DNA of 64,000 nucleotides. It comes from Pseudomonadales bacterium (GTDB taxonomy: Bacteria > Pseudomonadota > Gammaproteobacteria > Pseudomonadales > Pseudohongiellaceae). Location of the stretch: assembly GCA_023268635.1 (NCBI GenBank), contig JALQUB010000064.1, positions 1 to 64,000 of the forward strand. The letters are read 5' to 3'. Positions 10,573 to 22,684 of the stretch are shown here, in pieces. Every line of letters begins with the position of its first letter. The first letter of the stretch is position 1. Both the position numbers and the translations under genes were made by a program. The notes under the pieces were generated by a model. It ran no database searches. It was not told the origin of the DNA and saw only the letters and a list, made by a program, of their open reading frames with translations.

Positions 10573-12249
10573 TTAGCTTTTTTCCATCTGAGCTTTGATC
10601 AGATCACCGATAGTGCCTGGTGAAACGTCAGCAGCTTCCTGGTTTTTGTGATCTTTAATCGCTGCACGTTCGTCATCGATTTCAATCGCTTTAACCGAAA
10701 GGCTGAGATTGCGCGTCTTGCGATCAACGTTCACGATCTTCGCTTCGACCTCATCACCTTCTTTGAGGACAGTGCGAGCATCTTCGACTTTTTCGCGGCC
10801 TAATTCAGAACCACGGAGATAGCCTTCGATGCCGTCAGCGATAGCAACAGAAGCGCCTTTAGCGTCAACCGCTGTTACCGTACCTTTGACAACACTGCCA
10901 CGCTCGTAATCAGAAGTGAAACTTGCGAATGGATCTTCGCTGAGTTGTTTAATACCCAAAGAAATACGCTCACGCTCTGAGTCTATAGACAGAATGACAG
11001 TCTCGATCTCATCGCCTTTCTTGTATTCGCGTACTGCTTCTTCGCCAGTCTCGTCCCAAGAAATATCAGACAAGTGGACGAGGCCATCAATATTGCCGTC
11101 AAGGCCAATGAAGATACCAAAATCAGTGATCGACTTGATAACACCAGAAATCTTATCGCCCTTCTGGAATTTCTCAGCAAAACCATCCCAAGGATTCTGG
11201 AAGCATTGCTTAATACCTAATGAAATGCGACGGCGCTCTTCGTCGATATCCAGTACCATGACATCAATTTCTTGACCAAGCTGTACAACTTTTGATGGGT
11301 GGATATTTTTATTCGTCCAATCCATTTCAGAAACGTGAACCAGCCCTTCAACACCTTCTTCCAGCTCTGCGAAACAACCGTAATCTGTCAGATTAGTCAC
11401 GACTGCCTTCACACGAGCGTTCTGAGGGTAACGACCTTTAATCGCCAACCATGGATCTTCACCCAATTGCTTGAGACCTAGTGATACACGGTTACGGTCG
11501 CGATCGTACTTAAGTACTTTAACGTCAATCTCGTCACCCACGTTTACGATTTCGCTTGGGTGCTTAATGCGCTTCCAAGACATATCTGTAATGTGGAGGA
11601 GACCATCAACGCCGCCTAGATCAACGAATGCGCCGTAGTCTGTAAGGTTTTTAACGATGCCTTTAACTGCCATACCTTCTTGAAGCTTGGCGAGCAACGC
11701 ATCACGCTCTTCAGTGCTCACTGATTCGAGAACCGCGCGACGAGAAACGACTACATTGTTACGCTTCTGATCGAGTTTAATGAGACGGAACTCAAGCTGC
11801 TGCCCTTCGAGATGTAGAGTGTCACGAACCGGTCGAACATCAACCAACGAGCCTGGTAAGAAGGCACGGATGTTGTTGAGATCAACAGTGAAGCCGCCCT
11901 TAACCTTGCCATTAATAACACCAGTGACGATGTCATTCTTTTCGTAGGCCGCTTCAAGCTCCATCCAAGACTCGGCACGCTTCGCTTTTTCACGTGAAAG
12001 CTTAGTAGCACCGAAACCATCTTCTACCGTTTCAAGTGCAACCTTAACGACGTTACCTACTTCGAGGGTGAAATTACCTTGCTCGTCTAGAAATTCTGAC
12101 TTTGCGATGACGCCTTCTGACTTGAGGCCAGCGTGAACTGTCACCCAATCGGAGTCTATGTCAATGACAGTGCCCGCGACGATGGCGCCAGGATTCATGT
12201 CTATTTCACTTAGACTCGCTTCAAATAATTCTGCAAAACTTTCGCTCAT
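10573..12249 (-). CDS. rpsA: 30S ribosomal protein S1
   Basis: 558 aa, multiple S1 repeats ([33 protein letters not shown] etc.); between cmk and ihfB. Confidence 0.97.
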   Translation of the reverse strand: MSESFAELFEASLSEIDMNPGAIVAGTVIDIDSDWVTVHAGLKSEGVIAKSEFLDEQGNFTLEVGNVVKVALETVEDGFGATKLSREKAKRAESWMELEAAYEKNDIVTGVINGKVKGGFTVDLNNIRAFLPGSLVDVRPVRDTLHLEGQQLEFRLIKLDQKRNNVVVSRRAVLESVSTEERDALLAKLQEGMAVKGIVKNLTDYGAFVDLGGVDGLLHITDMSWKRIKHPSEIVNVGDEIDVKVLKYDRDRNRVSLGLKQLGEDPWLAIKGRYPQNARVKAVVTNLTDYGCFAELEEGVEGLVHVSEMDWTNKNIHPSKVVQLGQEIDVMVLDIDEERRRISLGIKQCFQNPWDGFAEKFQKGDKISGVIKSITDFGIFIGLDGNIDGLVHLSDISWDETGEEAVREYKKGDEIETVILSIDSERERISLGIKQLSEDPFASFTSDYERGSVVKGTVTAVDAKGASVAIADGIEGYLRGSELGREKVEDARTVLKEGDEVEAKIVNVDRKTRNLSLSVKAIEIDDERAAIKDHKNQEAADVSPGTIGDLIKAQMEKS

Positions 12250-12408
12250 TTTCTATTCCAAGATTGTGCTCATCGCCGGCCCAGCTCTCTGCGTGGGACC
12301 TCGATTCGCTACTCCGTATCCCAGCAACACGGGGCTATTACTAGATCCGACCCACTCGGCACCAATTCTGGTGATATACCAAGAGTCGACTAAAACAAAC
12401 TAATTCAA

Positions 12409-13101
12409 TTAGTTACTTAACTTTTCTCGCGTCAAACCTAGCACCTGAGACATAACATCCTCGATACTTAAATCTGTCGAGTCGATAATGATCGCATCTT
12501 CGGCAGGCTTTAACGGCGAAACGCTACGCTGCATGTCGCGCTCATCGCGTTCTTGCAGCTCGCGCAAAAGGGCGGGAAGAATAGCATCAATACCCTTAGC
12601 TATCAACTGCTTATATCGCCTCTCGGCACGCGCTTCTACGCTAGCAGTAAGATAGATTTTAAGGGGGGAATTAGGGAAAACCGTAGTCCCCATGTCGCGA
12701 CCATCCGCCACCAGTCCTTCGCCCTGCAGAAAATCCCGCTGACGCTGGAGGAGATTTGTACGAACGGCGGGGATGGCGGCGACTTGGGAGGCCAGTGCAC
12801 TCGCTTCATCTGTGCGAATTTGCAGACTCACATCATCCCCTGCGAGCCAAACCGACCCTTCTTGCCACGGCGCGGAATCATCGGGGCGTCCGAAGCTAAT
12901 GGGCAAATCGAGAGCCAACTGTGCGATGGCGTCAAAATCTTGCTCAGGATCCAAACCAGCGCGCTGCGACGCCAAACCCAAAACTCGATACAAAGCACCG
13001 CTATCCAGCAACGAATAACCCAACTCTTTCGCTAGGCGAGCGGCGATAGTCCCCTTCCCAGAGCCAGAAGGCCCATCAATGGCAATGACGCGCTCACTCA
13101 A
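12409..13101 (-). CDS. cmk: Cytidylate kinase
   Basis: VIAIDGPSGSGKGTIAARLAKELGYSLLDSGALYR; DGRDMGTTVFPNSPLKIYLTAS. Confidence 0.96.
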   Translation of the reverse strand: MSERVIAIDGPSGSGKGTIAARLAKELGYSLLDSGALYRVLGLASQRAGLDPEQDFDAIAQLALDLPISFGRPDDSAPWQEGSVWLAGDDVSLQIRTDEASALASQVAAIPAVRTNLLQRQRDFLQGEGLVADGRDMGTTVFPNSPLKIYLTASVEARAERRYKQLIAKGIDAILPALLRELQERDERDMQRSVSPLKPAEDAIIIDSTDLSIEDVMSQVLGLTREKLSN

Positions 13102-15349
13102 CCCGAATCTCCAATCCTAACTGCGCACTTAGCTCGACAAAGTTAGGGAAAGAGGTAGCGACATTCGCACAATCGCGAATAACAATAGGTTCAGAAGCTC
13201 GCAAACTCGCTACTGCGAATGCCATGGCAATACGGTGATCACCTTCAGATTGAATTTCCGCACCACGGAACACTGCGGATGGATCACCAACTATTCGAAT
13301 GCCATCACTAAATATCTCACTCTCAACACCGATGCTGTCTAATCCAGCCGCCATCGCAGCCAAGCGATCACTCTCCTTTACTCTAAGCTCTTCGGCTCCA
13401 CGGAGTAAGGTTTCCCCTTCAGCGACAGCGGCGGCGACGAATAATGCGGGAAACTCGTCGATTGCGAGGGGTATCTGATCTTCGGGAATCTCCACCCCTT
13501 TTAATTGGGCGAAGCGAATCTGTAGATCGGCGACTGGTTCTCCGCCGACGACTCGCTCATTTAGCACTTCTAAATCGGCGCCCATCATGCGCAAAATATT
13601 GATCACACCGATTCGCGTAGGATTAATTCCTACATGTTCGAGCAAGAGATCTGATCCGGGACTGATTGCGGCCGCGACAAGGAAAAAAGTTGCCGAGCTA
13701 ATATCACTCGGTACATCGATAGTCGTTGCTTTAAGCGAATGGCCACCACTCAAGCTCACAGTTTTGCCATCCGCGCTGCGCTCGATAGGATAGCCGAAAC
13801 CCTCCAGCATCCGCTCGGTGTGATCACGACATACCGCAGGCTCGCTTATTGTCGTCACTCCGTCCGCATAAAGACCTGCCAATAACAGGCAAGACTTCAC
13901 TTGCGCGCTTGCCATCGGCATTTCGTAGCTGATGCCTTTTAAACTAGCGGAAGAAATTTTGAGTGGCGGTGTTCCACCTGATTCACTCTCAATTTCCGCA
14001 CCCATCTTGCAAAGTGGCTCAACCACCCTAGCCATCGGGCGCTTGCTGAGTGACTCATCGCCCATTAATTCACTATTGAAATCCTGAGCAGAGAGTAGGC
14101 CGGCGAGAAGCCGCATAGCCGTGCCTGAATTACCCATATCCAGAGCCTTACGCGGCGCAGTTAGTCCATTTCGGCCCACACCTATAATGCTGAGCTTACC
14201 CTGCTCCGGCCCAACTATAGTAACTCCTAGCTCGCGGAAAGCAGCGACCGTTTTGAGCGCATCTTCTCCTTCCAGAAAACCACTGACTTCTGTGCGACCA
14301 TCGGCAATCGCCCCCAATATAATCGAACGATGAGAGATAGATTTATCACCGGGCACTCTCACCCTGCCAGCCACCTTAGGTATAGCTGCTCCGTGAGCTC
14401 CCGCTACGAATGTAACCGAATTTTGACTCATTTTTTTGTTCGCATCTAAATTATAATGATTGTTTAAGAACGCCTCACGCGTCGACTTTGCACCGCTAAA
14501 TTGCGCTTCCAGCCCAGCTGCCAAAGAACTTGGAGAGTCACCATCTAATCGTGTTTTCAGCGCTTGCAATGCTTCGATCATCGCCTGCAAGACGCGCGAG
14601 CTCGACGCCCTATTCGCCACAAAAATTTCGGCCCACATTTGCGGATCGCTTGAAGCCAAACGACTAAAATCTGCGAAGCCGCCAGCTGCGTATCGGAATA
14701 TGTCATCACTCGTTTCTTGCTTCGCTAAAACATCAACTATAGAGAAAGCGAGCAAATGAGGTAAATGGCTAGTGGCAGCCAAAACTTCATCGTGTCGAGT
14801 TACGGACATGGCCAACAAATTTGCGCCAAGCGCTCTCCACATAGCTGTGACAAGCCCCACTGAACATGCCGAATTTGTAGCCAAGGGCGTGAGAATCACA
14901 TTCCGGCCTAAAAACAGCTGCGGCGTAGACGCCTCATAGCCACTCTTCTCAGATCCTGCTATAGGATGACCAGGCACAAAACGTGAGGAAAAACTGTCAG
15001 CAAGGCTTTCTGCACTCGCTTGCACATTGCCTTTGACACTAGCCACGTCGGTTACGATAGCATTCTCATTACAAAGCTGCGCGATAGTCGGCAATAATTC
15101 AGCTGTCGCCAATGACGGCAAGGCCAACACAATGAGATCGGCTTCTGCACACAATTCAGACAGCTCGCCTATAGAATCAACGTCACCCGCTTCCTTCGCT
15201 GCTAGGAGCTGGGCATGATTGAGGTCGGATGCAATTATTCTCTGCGAGGGAATTTCGCGCTTAAGTCCTCGAGCAATCGATCCGCCGATAAGACCAAGCC
15301 CTACTATCAAAATAGTCTTCGATGCCAGTAGCGATGAAGCTGTCATCAT
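13094..15349 (-). CDS. Fused prephenate dehydrogenase / 3-phosphoshikimate 1-carboxyvinyltransferase
   Basis: N-terminal TyrA domain (ILIVGLGLIGGSIARGLK, GHPIAGSEKSGYEAS) followed by an AroA domain (VPGDKSISHRSIILGAIADG, MGNSGTAMRLLAGLL, KESDRLAAMAAGL). Confidence 0.95.
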   Translation of the reverse strand: MMTASSLLASKTILIVGLGLIGGSIARGLKREIPSQRIIASDLNHAQLLAAKEAGDVDSIGELSELCAEADLIVLALPSLATAELLPTIAQLCNENAIVTDVASVKGNVQASAESLADSFSSRFVPGHPIAGSEKSGYEASTPQLFLGRNVILTPLATNSACSVGLVTAMWRALGANLLAMSVTRHDEVLAATSHLPHLLAFSIVDVLAKQETSDDIFRYAAGGFADFSRLASSDPQMWAEIFVANRASSSRVLQAMIEALQALKTRLDGDSPSSLAAGLEAQFSGAKSTREAFLNNHYNLDANKKMSQNSVTFVAGAHGAAIPKVAGRVRVPGDKSISHRSIILGAIADGRTEVSGFLEGEDALKTVAAFRELGVTIVGPEQGKLSIIGVGRNGLTAPRKALDMGNSGTAMRLLAGLLSAQDFNSELMGDESLSKRPMARVVEPLCKMGAEIESESGGTPPLKISSASLKGISYEMPMASAQVKSCLLLAGLYADGVTTISEPAVCRDHTERMLEGFGYPIERSADGKTVSLSGGHSLKATTIDVPSDISSATFFLVAAAISPGSDLLLEHVGINPTRIGVINILRMMGADLEVLNERVVGGEPVADLQIRFAQLKGVEIPEDQIPLAIDEFPALFVAAAVAEGETLLRGAEELRVKESDRLAAMAAGLDSIGVESEIFSDGIRIVGDPSAVFRGAEIQSEGDHRIAMAFAVASLRASEPIVIRDCANVATSFPNFVELSAQLGLEIRVE

Positions 15350-16248
15350 GAACCCTCAGAAGCACTAGGCTGTCGCGCTGTCGCATAAGTCCCCAACACC
15401 CTTAATGAGGAAGTCTCCTCGCGCAACTTGGTCATTAAATTCTGAATGAGTGCATCATTAGAGAGATCGAGGCCACCTCGAATAAAATCAATAAAGAAAA
15501 CGTATTCCCACGCTCGTTGTTTCGAGGGGCGCGCCTCTATTTTAGATAGATCGATCTCTAGGGCATTGAACGGTTCAAGAATCCGGAATAATGCGCCGGG
15601 CTTATTATCCGTCGCAATCAAGATACTAGTCTTCAATTTGGAAGAACCTGCATTAGCTCTATCGGGCAAGCCTTGTCCGGGTTGCGACAGAATTAGAAAC
15701 CGTGTGCTGTTATGGCTGTGATCTTGAATCGAAGAGACAAGCACTTCTAGGCCATAAGTCTGTGCCGCGAATTCGCCTGCTATCGCCGCAACACCCTCTT
15801 CTTTCGTCGCGAGCACAGCTGCCTGTGCATTGCTCACACATTCTTTCAATGTGAGCGCGGGTAAATGCTTAGCGATCCATTGCCTACACTGAGCCAATGA
15901 CTGCTTATGAGAGGCTATGGTAGTTAGGCTGGAAAGCTTCGTACCTGGGGCAGCAAGCAGATTATGCTCAATCGGGATGACAATCTCTCCGACTATCTCA
16001 ACCGCAGCCTCGAGAAGGCAGTCTTGCGTATTGTTAACTGCACCTTCAGTAGAGTTTTCGACAGGAACGACACCGAATCGAACGTCGCCTCGCTCAACAC
16101 TCGCGAAGACATCTTCAATACTCGAATAGGATCGCATTTCCCAGGGCGTCTGCGAAGAAGTCTTGTGCGCAGCAAAGAATGTAATCGCAGCAGCATGTGA
16201 AAATGTGCCTTTAGGACCAAGAAATGCGACAGTTGAATCAATCGGCAT
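15346..16248 (-). CDS. pheA: Prephenate dehydratase (stand-alone, no chorismate mutase domain)
   Basis: Begins directly with [36 protein letters not shown] domain [29 protein letters not shown]. Confidence 0.93.
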   Translation of the reverse strand: MPIDSTVAFLGPKGTFSHAAAITFFAAHKTSSQTPWEMRSYSSIEDVFASVERGDVRFGVVPVENSTEGAVNNTQDCLLEAAVEIVGEIVIPIEHNLLAAPGTKLSSLTTIASHKQSLAQCRQWIAKHLPALTLKECVSNAQAAVLATKEEGVAAIAGEFAAQTYGLEVLVSSIQDHSHNSTRFLILSQPGQGLPDRANAGSSKLKTSILIATDNKPGALFRILEPFNALEIDLSKIEARPSKQRAWEYVFFIDFIRGGLDLSNDALIQNLMTKLREETSSLRVLGTYATARQPSASEGS

Positions 16249-18874
16249 CGTTCACGTCGGCAGCATTCACTTCTTCAGAGCCAATCTCTCCAGAAGCCTC
16301 CTGCGAAGCCTGTTCCGTTAAGTCAGTATCACGCGTTGGTTCGTCTGCTGGCTCATCGACACGCTCGAGACCCACCAACTTTTCGCCTTCCTTGAGTCGA
16401 ATCAGACGAACGCCCTGCGTATTACGACCTTGGACGGACACTTCCTCAACACGCGTACGAACCATCGTGCCCTTGCTTGAAATGAGCATGATTTCATCGC
16501 TGTCTGTTACTTGAACAGAACCCACCACAGCACCATTGCGCTCACTCGCCTGTATACCGATGACACCCTGACCACCTCGCCCACGCAACGGGAAGTCACT
16601 CGACTTGGTGCGCTTGCCGTAACCATTCTCACTCACAGTGAGGACCTGTTTATCGTCATCCGCAACCATCAAGGACACCATGCGCTGTCCTTCTTGTAAT
16701 CGAATGCCACGGACACCTCGCGCAGTTCGACCCATCGCTCGCACATCAGTCTCAGCAAAGCGAATGGTCTTGCCTGAACTACTCATCAGAATCAGATCAC
16801 GAGCGCCATCTGTTAATGCGGTGCCGACTAACTCATCGTTTTCGTCCAACTCGATTGCTCTAAGACCCACACTGCGTTGTCGCGCAAAATTTGCAAGAGG
16901 AGTCTTCTTCACCGTACCACTCGCGGTAGCCATAAACACGAACCAACCCTCGGTGTATTCTTTGACTGGGAGCATGCTCGTTATGCGCTCACCTTCTTCG
17001 AGAGGTAGGATATTCACAACAGGCTTACCGCGAGATGAACGGCTCGCAACAGGTATCATATAAACTTTCAGCCAATAGACCTTACCCTGACTGGTAAAGC
17101 ACAGCAGCGTGTCGTGCGTGCTCGCAACCAATAGGTGTTCAACTAGATCCTCGTCCTTCACCGCTGCAGCTGCTTTACCCATGCCGCCGCGACGCTGCGC
17201 CGCATAGTCTGATAGCGGTTGCGTCTTCGCATAGCCTGTCTTTGAGATCGTGACCACACGATCTTCCTCGGTAATGAGATCTTCCACAGTAAGATCCTGC
17301 TGCGTACCAACAATCTCAGTGCGACGCTCATCGCCATATTCGTTACGAACCTGCTCGAGCTCTTCTCGTACCACGCTTATTAAACGCGCTTGATTGCCGA
17401 GTATGTCGAGGTAATCAGCGATTTGCTCGAGCAATGCCTTGTAGTCATTGATAAGTTTTTCATGCTCCAAGCCGGTCAAGCGATGCAATCGCAATTCAAG
17501 TATCGCCTGCGCCTGTTCCTCGGAAAGACGATAATCTGCACCTTGCAATCCGTATTTCTCATCTAGCCCATCAGGTCGGCATGCATCCGCACCCACCTCA
17601 CCTAACATCGCTAACACGCTATCGGACTTCCAAGTGCGTTCAAGCAATTTGACCTTCGCCTCTGCTGAGCTCGGAGACGTTTTGATCAGCTCGATGACGG
17701 CATCGATGTTCGCGAGAGCTACCGCCAAGCCTTCCAAGATATGGCCACGATCACGCGCCTTACGAAGCAAGTAAGTGGTACGCCTAGAAACAACTTCGCG
17801 TCGATGACGAATAAATGCGTCGAGAATCTCACGCAGCGTCAATAATCGTGGCTGCCCATCAACCAAGGCAACCATATTTATACCGAACACATTCTGCATC
17901 TGAGTCTGGGCATAAAGATTGTTTAAAACCACATCTCCCATCTCGCCCCGACGGAGTTCAATTACAATTCGCAGCCCATCTTTGTCCGACTCGTCGCGGA
18001 GTTCACTAATGCCTTCGATCTTCTTTTCTTTGACAAGCTCGGCGATTTTTTCGATCAGACGAGCTTTGTTCACTTGATACGGGATCTCGGAGACCACAAT
18101 TGTTTGCTTCTGAGTTTTTTCATCAGTGAGCACTTCAGCTCGAGCGCGCATATAAATGCGCCCACGGCCGGTTTGGTAAGCCTGAATTATCCCAGCCTTG
18201 CCATTGATAATTCCCGCGGTGGGGAAATCTGGTCCTGAAATGTGCTCCATCAAGCCTTCAATGCCAATTTCAGGGTCATCAAGCAGGGCAATCGCCCCGC
18301 CTACGACTTCGGTCAGGTTGTGAGGGGGTATATTCGTCGCCATGCCCACGGCGATCCCGCTAGATCCGTTCACCAATAAATTTGGAATTTGCGCAGGCAA
18401 TACATCAGGAATTTGTTCTGTGCCGTCGTAATTAGGCGAAAAATCTACGGTCTCTTTATCTAAGTCAGCGAGAAGATCGTGAGCGATCTTCTCCATGCGA
18501 ATTTCCGTGTAGCGCATGGCCGCCGCAGAATCGCCATCGATAGAACCGAAGTTGCCTTGGCCATCGATCAATGGATAGCGCAGGGAAAAATCTTGAGCCA
18601 TACGGACGATCGTGTCATAGACTGCAGTATCGCCATGAGGATGATATTTACCGATGACATCACCGACAATTCTCGCGGATTTTTTATAGGGTTTGTTGTA
18701 ATCATTAGACAGGATATTCATGGCAAACAGAACGCGTCGATGGACGGGCTTGAGCCCATCTCGCACGTCAGGCAAGGCGCGCCCAACGATGACACTCATC
18801 GCATACGCGAGATACGATTCACGCATCTCACTCTCTAGCGCTACGGGTAGGACCTGTTTCGCGAACTCGCTCAT
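16238..18874 (-). CDS. gyrA: DNA gyrase subunit A
   Basis: [54 protein letters not shown]; GyrA-box [10 protein letters not shown]. Confidence 0.97.
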   Translation of the reverse strand: MSEFAKQVLPVALESEMRESYLAYAMSVIVGRALPDVRDGLKPVHRRVLFAMNILSNDYNKPYKKSARIVGDVIGKYHPHGDTAVYDTIVRMAQDFSLRYPLIDGQGNFGSIDGDSAAAMRYTEIRMEKIAHDLLADLDKETVDFSPNYDGTEQIPDVLPAQIPNLLVNGSSGIAVGMATNIPPHNLTEVVGGAIALLDDPEIGIEGLMEHISGPDFPTAGIINGKAGIIQAYQTGRGRIYMRARAEVLTDEKTQKQTIVVSEIPYQVNKARLIEKIAELVKEKKIEGISELRDESDKDGLRIVIELRRGEMGDVVLNNLYAQTQMQNVFGINMVALVDGQPRLLTLREILDAFIRHRREVVSRRTTYLLRKARDRGHILEGLAVALANIDAVIELIKTSPSSAEAKVKLLERTWKSDSVLAMLGEVGADACRPDGLDEKYGLQGADYRLSEEQAQAILELRLHRLTGLEHEKLINDYKALLEQIADYLDILGNQARLISVVREELEQVRNEYGDERRTEIVGTQQDLTVEDLITEEDRVVTISKTGYAKTQPLSDYAAQRRGGMGKAAAAVKDEDLVEHLLVASTHDTLLCFTSQGKVYWLKVYMIPVASRSSRGKPVVNILPLEEGERITSMLPVKEYTEGWFVFMATASGTVKKTPLANFARQRSVGLRAIELDENDELVGTALTDGARDLILMSSSGKTIRFAETDVRAMGRTARGVRGIRLQEGQRMVSLMVADDDKQVLTVSENGYGKRTKSSDFPLRGRGGQGVIGIQASERNGAVVGSVQVTDSDEIMLISSKGTMVRTRVEEVSVQGRNTQGVRLIRLKEGEKLVGLERVDEPADEPTRDTDLTEQASQEASGEIGSEEVNAADVNDAD

Positions 18875-19119
18875 AAACTCGGCTTTCCTGCTCTGATTTT
18901 TTACTTATTTAGCTGCTTTCGATAACCCTTTATAGCGGCCATCTTCGGAATAGTTGTAAGACCTTTTCGCAAGCTATCAAGAGCTTGCGATTATAGCACA
19001 AGCACAGCCCTAAATGCCGACAATTAGCCCAATTCAAGCCTGAAAAAAGAAGCATCAAAGCGACAGCACTGCTGGCAGCGGTTATACTCCCGACTCGCCA
19101 AGCAATAGAGTTGAATTGA

Positions 19120-20484
19120 ATGAGTCCCCAAGAACGAATCACACCGGATCTCGCCATCTTCGCACGCTGGATAATCCCCGTTTACCCGACTCAGACCGTG
19201 CTGCAAGATCATGCCATTTTTGTGATAAATGGCCGCATCAGCCACCTACTACCCGCAGACCAGGCTAGAGAGCTGTTGGCCCCCGAAGCTGCCGACTCAA
19301 CGATTGAGCTCAGCCAGCACGCCCTGATTCCAGGCCTCATCAATGCCCACGGGCATGCCGCGATGTCACTATTACGCGGAATAGGTGACGACATGCCGCT
19401 AAAAGCTTGGCTTGAAGAGCGCATTTGGCCATTAGAGGGCAGCTTAGCCGACAAAGACTTTGTCAATGCCGGCGCCCGACTCGCCGCTGCCGAGATGATT
19501 TTCTCTGGGACAACTTGCTTCTCCGACAACTATTTCTTCCCCGAAGAAACCGCCAAAGTGGTCTTAGAGAGTAAGCTTCGCGTACAACTGGCCTGTCCCG
19601 TATTAGATTTCCCCACTCAATGGGCGCAGAACGCCGATGAGTACATCGAAAAGACAACGGCACTGCATGATGAATATCGCCACGACGACAGGATCCATGT
19701 CGCTTTCGGCCCACATTCTCCCTACTCTGTAGCGGATGCCGCACTACAAAGAATCGCTTCGTTAGCCGAAGAGCTGGATCTGGTCATCCATATGCACGTC
19801 CATGAAACCCAAGCCGAAGTGGACGCCGCTGAGGCGCAAGATGGCATTCGCCCTATCGCTAGATTGCATAAATTGGGTCTTTTATCACCGCGCTTCTTCT
19901 GTACTCACATGACCGCCCTCACTGAAGAGGAAATGTCACTGATAGGTGAATCCGGCACCCACGTCGCCCACTGTCCAGAGTCAAACCTTAAGTTAGCAAG
20001 CGGCTTCTGCGAGGTAGAGAAATTGCGAAATAAAGGGGTCAACATAGCACTAGGCACAGATGGTTGTGCCAGCAATAATGACCTAGACATGTTTTCCGAG
20101 ATGCGAACCGCAGCCCAACTGGCGAAGGCTGTTGCCAAGGATGCTACCGCCCTACCCGCGCACGCCGCTCTGGAAATGGCGACTCTTAATGGCGCCCGCG
20201 CCCTTGGCCTCGATACACTAATCGGGAGTCTCGAGGTTGGAAAGTTTGCCGACATGGCGGCAGTCGATCTGAGCGCTATCAATAGCCAGCCTCTCTACGA
20301 CGTCGTGTCGCACTTGGTATATTCGACACAGGCCAGCCAGGTGAGCGATGTATGGAGCGGCGGGCAAGCGCTTCTCCGTAACAGGAAGCTAATGACACTG
20401 AACCAAAGCGAAATAGAAGAATCTACAAAGAGCTGGCAACGACGAATCCATGCACACAGCCAAACTCAAGAGGCAGGCGCTTAG
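19120..20484 (+). CDS. TRZ/ATZ-family amidohydrolase (5-methylthioadenosine/S-adenosylhomocysteine deaminase-like)
   Basis: ALIPGLINAHGHAAMSLLRG, HMHVHETQAEV, LGTDGCASNNDLDMFSEMR; upstream of ubiG. Confidence 0.88.
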   Translation: MSPQERITPDLAIFARWIIPVYPTQTVLQDHAIFVINGRISHLLPADQARELLAPEAADSTIELSQHALIPGLINAHGHAAMSLLRGIGDDMPLKAWLEERIWPLEGSLADKDFVNAGARLAAAEMIFSGTTCFSDNYFFPEETAKVVLESKLRVQLACPVLDFPTQWAQNADEYIEKTTALHDEYRHDDRIHVAFGPHSPYSVADAALQRIASLAEELDLVIHMHVHETQAEVDAAEAQDGIRPIARLHKLGLLSPRFFCTHMTALTEEEMSLIGESGTHVAHCPESNLKLASGFCEVEKLRNKGVNIALGTDGCASNNDLDMFSEMRTAAQLAKAVAKDATALPAHAALEMATLNGARALGLDTLIGSLEVGKFADMAAVDLSAINSQPLYDVVSHLVYSTQASQVSDVWSGGQALLRNRKLMTLNQSEIEESTKSWQRRIHAHSQTQEAGA

Positions 20485-20487
20485 CAT

Positions 20488-21243
20488 ATGCAGCAGGACA
20501 CACAGATGAACAATGTTGATGAACTCGAAATCAAAAAGTTTGAAGCGCTCGCTGCGCGCTGGTGGGATCCAAATAGCGAATTCAAACCATTGCATGAAAT
20601 CAACCCGTTGCGAATGCGATTCTTAACGGAAAACGTGAATCTAGCAGGCAAACGTGTCGTCGATATTGGCTGCGGCGGAGGAATTCTCGCTGAAGCCATG
20701 GCTCGACAAGGCGCCAATGTTGTCGCTATAGACATGGCGGAAGCGTCACTTTCCGTCGCCCGATTACACCAACTAGAGAGCAAGCTCGACATTGATTACC
20801 GAAGAATTCCCGCTGAAGAGCTAGCAAAAGCAGAAGCCGGACAATTCGATGTGGTTACTTGTCTCGAAATGTTAGAGCACGTCCCAGATCCAAGCGCTAT
20901 TGTGAGCGCCTGTTACCAACTGGTAAAACCTGGGGGGCATGTGCTCTTCTCTACTATTAACCGCAATCCAAAGTCTTATTTATTTGCCGTATTAGGTGCG
21001 GAATACATTCTTAATCTATTGCCACGTGGAACCCACGATTACGCAAAATTTATTCGCCCATCCGAGCTCGCTAGTTGGGCTCGTGACGCAGGGCTCGAAT
21101 TACTACAGCAGCGAGGTATGAGCTACAACCTACTCAGCAAGCGCTATTCGTTGGGCAGTGATCTGGACGTAAATTACCTAGCCTATTATCGACGTCCGAC
21201 ACTTGAAGAAGAGACAACGCAGACCAAGAGCAGCGGCGAATGA
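20488..21243 (+). CDS. ubiG: Ubiquinone biosynthesis O-methyltransferase
   Basis: FEALAARWWDPNSEFKPLHEINPLRMRF, VVDIGCGGGILAEAMARQGANVVAID, CLEMLEHVPDP, STINRNPKSYLFAVLGAEYIL. Confidence 0.96.
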   Translation: MQQDTQMNNVDELEIKKFEALAARWWDPNSEFKPLHEINPLRMRFLTENVNLAGKRVVDIGCGGGILAEAMARQGANVVAIDMAEASLSVARLHQLESKLDIDYRRIPAEELAKAEAGQFDVVTCLEMLEHVPDPSAIVSACYQLVKPGGHVLFSTINRNPKSYLFAVLGAEYILNLLPRGTHDYAKFIRPSELASWARDAGLELLQQRGMSYNLLSKRYSLGSDLDVNYLAYYRRPTLEEETTQTKSSGE

Positions 21244-21932
21244 GTGAAGTTTTAGACACCTCAATTGAGTGCGCTTTATTCGATCTGGATGGAACGCTAA
21301 TTGATACAGCACCCGATTTTGTAATTGCGCTCAATAAGCTCCGTGCGGAGCAGGCACAAGCTCCAATCAATGAAGGCGTCATCACACGAACGGTTTCAGA
21401 TGGAGCCAAGGCGCTCGTTAAACTCGGTTTCGACCACGAGGAAGATTCGGCTGAGTTCAATGAACTCCATTCGCGCCTGCTCACTCTCTATTTAGAACAA
21501 ATCGAAGAGACCCAATCACGCCTCTATCCAGGCATTGACTCTCTCTTGGACGCTTTAGATTCGGCAGAAATCCCTTGGGGAATCGTCACAAACAAACCTC
21601 GTTTGTACGCAGTCGCTCTACTTTCTCGACTCGGCCTTCTAGAGCGCTGCCCAGTACTCGTGTGCCCCGATGACGTCACCGATAAGAAACCACATCCAGA
21701 ATCTCTCTTAGTCGCCCTACAAACCCTAGATCGAGACACTGAACGCTGTGTTTACTTCGGGGATCACTTACGTGACATGCAAGCAGCTAAGAATGCGGAC
21801 GTAATAGCCATCGCCGCAACTTATGGTTATCTCGCCGAAGGAGTCGAGCCAGCATCGTGGCCCGCTGACTTCATCCTCAGTCAACCTCAGCAGGCCATCA
21901 GCTTGCTCAACTTATTGAAATTCAGCCAATGA
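21240..21932 (+). CDS. HAD-family phosphatase (phosphoglycolate phosphatase / MupP-like)
   Basis: CALFDLDGTLIDTAPDF, GIVTNKPRLYA, VYFGDHLRDMQAAKNA; located between ubiG and a YciK-like SDR. Confidence 0.88.
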   Translation: MSEVLDTSIECALFDLDGTLIDTAPDFVIALNKLRAEQAQAPINEGVITRTVSDGAKALVKLGFDHEEDSAEFNELHSRLLTLYLEQIEETQSRLYPGIDSLLDALDSAEIPWGIVTNKPRLYAVALLSRLGLLERCPVLVCPDDVTDKKPHPESLLVALQTLDRDTERCVYFGDHLRDMQAAKNADVIAIAATYGYLAEGVEPASWPADFILSQPQQAISLLNLLKFSQ

Positions 21933-22684
21933 CCTTTGATTTAAATCCCGCAAACGACTGCCTCGCAGGCAAAACCATCCTCATCACTGGCGCCAGCGAT
22001 GGCATTGGCCGAGCACTCACAAAAGGCTTTTGCGAACACGGGGCCCACGTCATAGCACTCGGTCGCTCACAAGAGAAGCTAGAGGCCTTATTCGATGAAA
22101 TCGAGGCTTGCAGACCTGAAGCAATAACCATCCATCCTCTTGACCTCGCCACAGCACAAACTGAGGATTACAAACTTTTGGCCAATGCGCTTGATGAGCA
22201 ATTCAGCTCTCTAGATGGGCTCATACACAATGCCGCGTTGTTGGGCGCTCGCAGCCCTATCGAATTCTATCCTGACGGCGATTGGACGACGCTCATGCAA
22301 GTGAATGTCACTGCTGCCTTTGGGCTGACAAAGGCCCTGCTGCCCGCACTCGCGCGCTCAGAAGATTCGAGGCTCATATTTACCTCTTCGAGCGTGGGCC
22401 GCAAAGGCAGAGCATTCTGGGGCGCCTACGGAATTAGCAAATTTGCGGTTGAGGGCTTGATGCAGACGATAGCCGAAGAGGTTGGCAACATTAGCAACAT
22501 CAAGGTAATGAGTATTAATCCTGGGGGCACTCGGACTGCCATGCGCCGAGATGCTTACCCCGCAGAGGATCCGCAAACTCAGCCTACGGCGGAATCACTT
22601 CTCCCGGCATACCTCGCCCTTTTCAGTGCTGAGGGTCAAAAATTTCATGGGCAAGCTCTGGACGCGAGGAATCTCGAAGCTTAG
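21929..22684 (+). CDS. YciK-family short-chain oxidoreductase
   Basis: ILITGASDGIGRALTKGFCEHGAHVIALGRS, WGAYGISKFAVEGLMQTIAEE, INPGGTRTAMRRDAYPAEDP. Confidence 0.9.
   Translation: MTFDLNPANDCLAGKTILITGASDGIGRALTKGFCEHGAHVIALGRSQEKLEALFDEIEACRPEAITIHPLDLATAQTEDYKLLANALDEQFSSLDGLIHNAALLGARSPIEFYPDGDWTTLMQVNVTAAFGLTKALLPALARSEDSRLIFTSSSVGRKGRAFWGAYGISKFAVEGLMQTIAEEVGNISNIKVMSINPGGTRTAMRRDAYPAEDPQTQPTAESLLPAYLALFSAEGQKFHGQALDARNLEA

Noticed and set aside
18500-18700. Possible quinolone-resistance changes in GyrA
   Set aside because: The region reads [17 protein letters not shown] with Thr and Asp at the usual positions, the same as wild-type Pseudomonas; no resistance signature.
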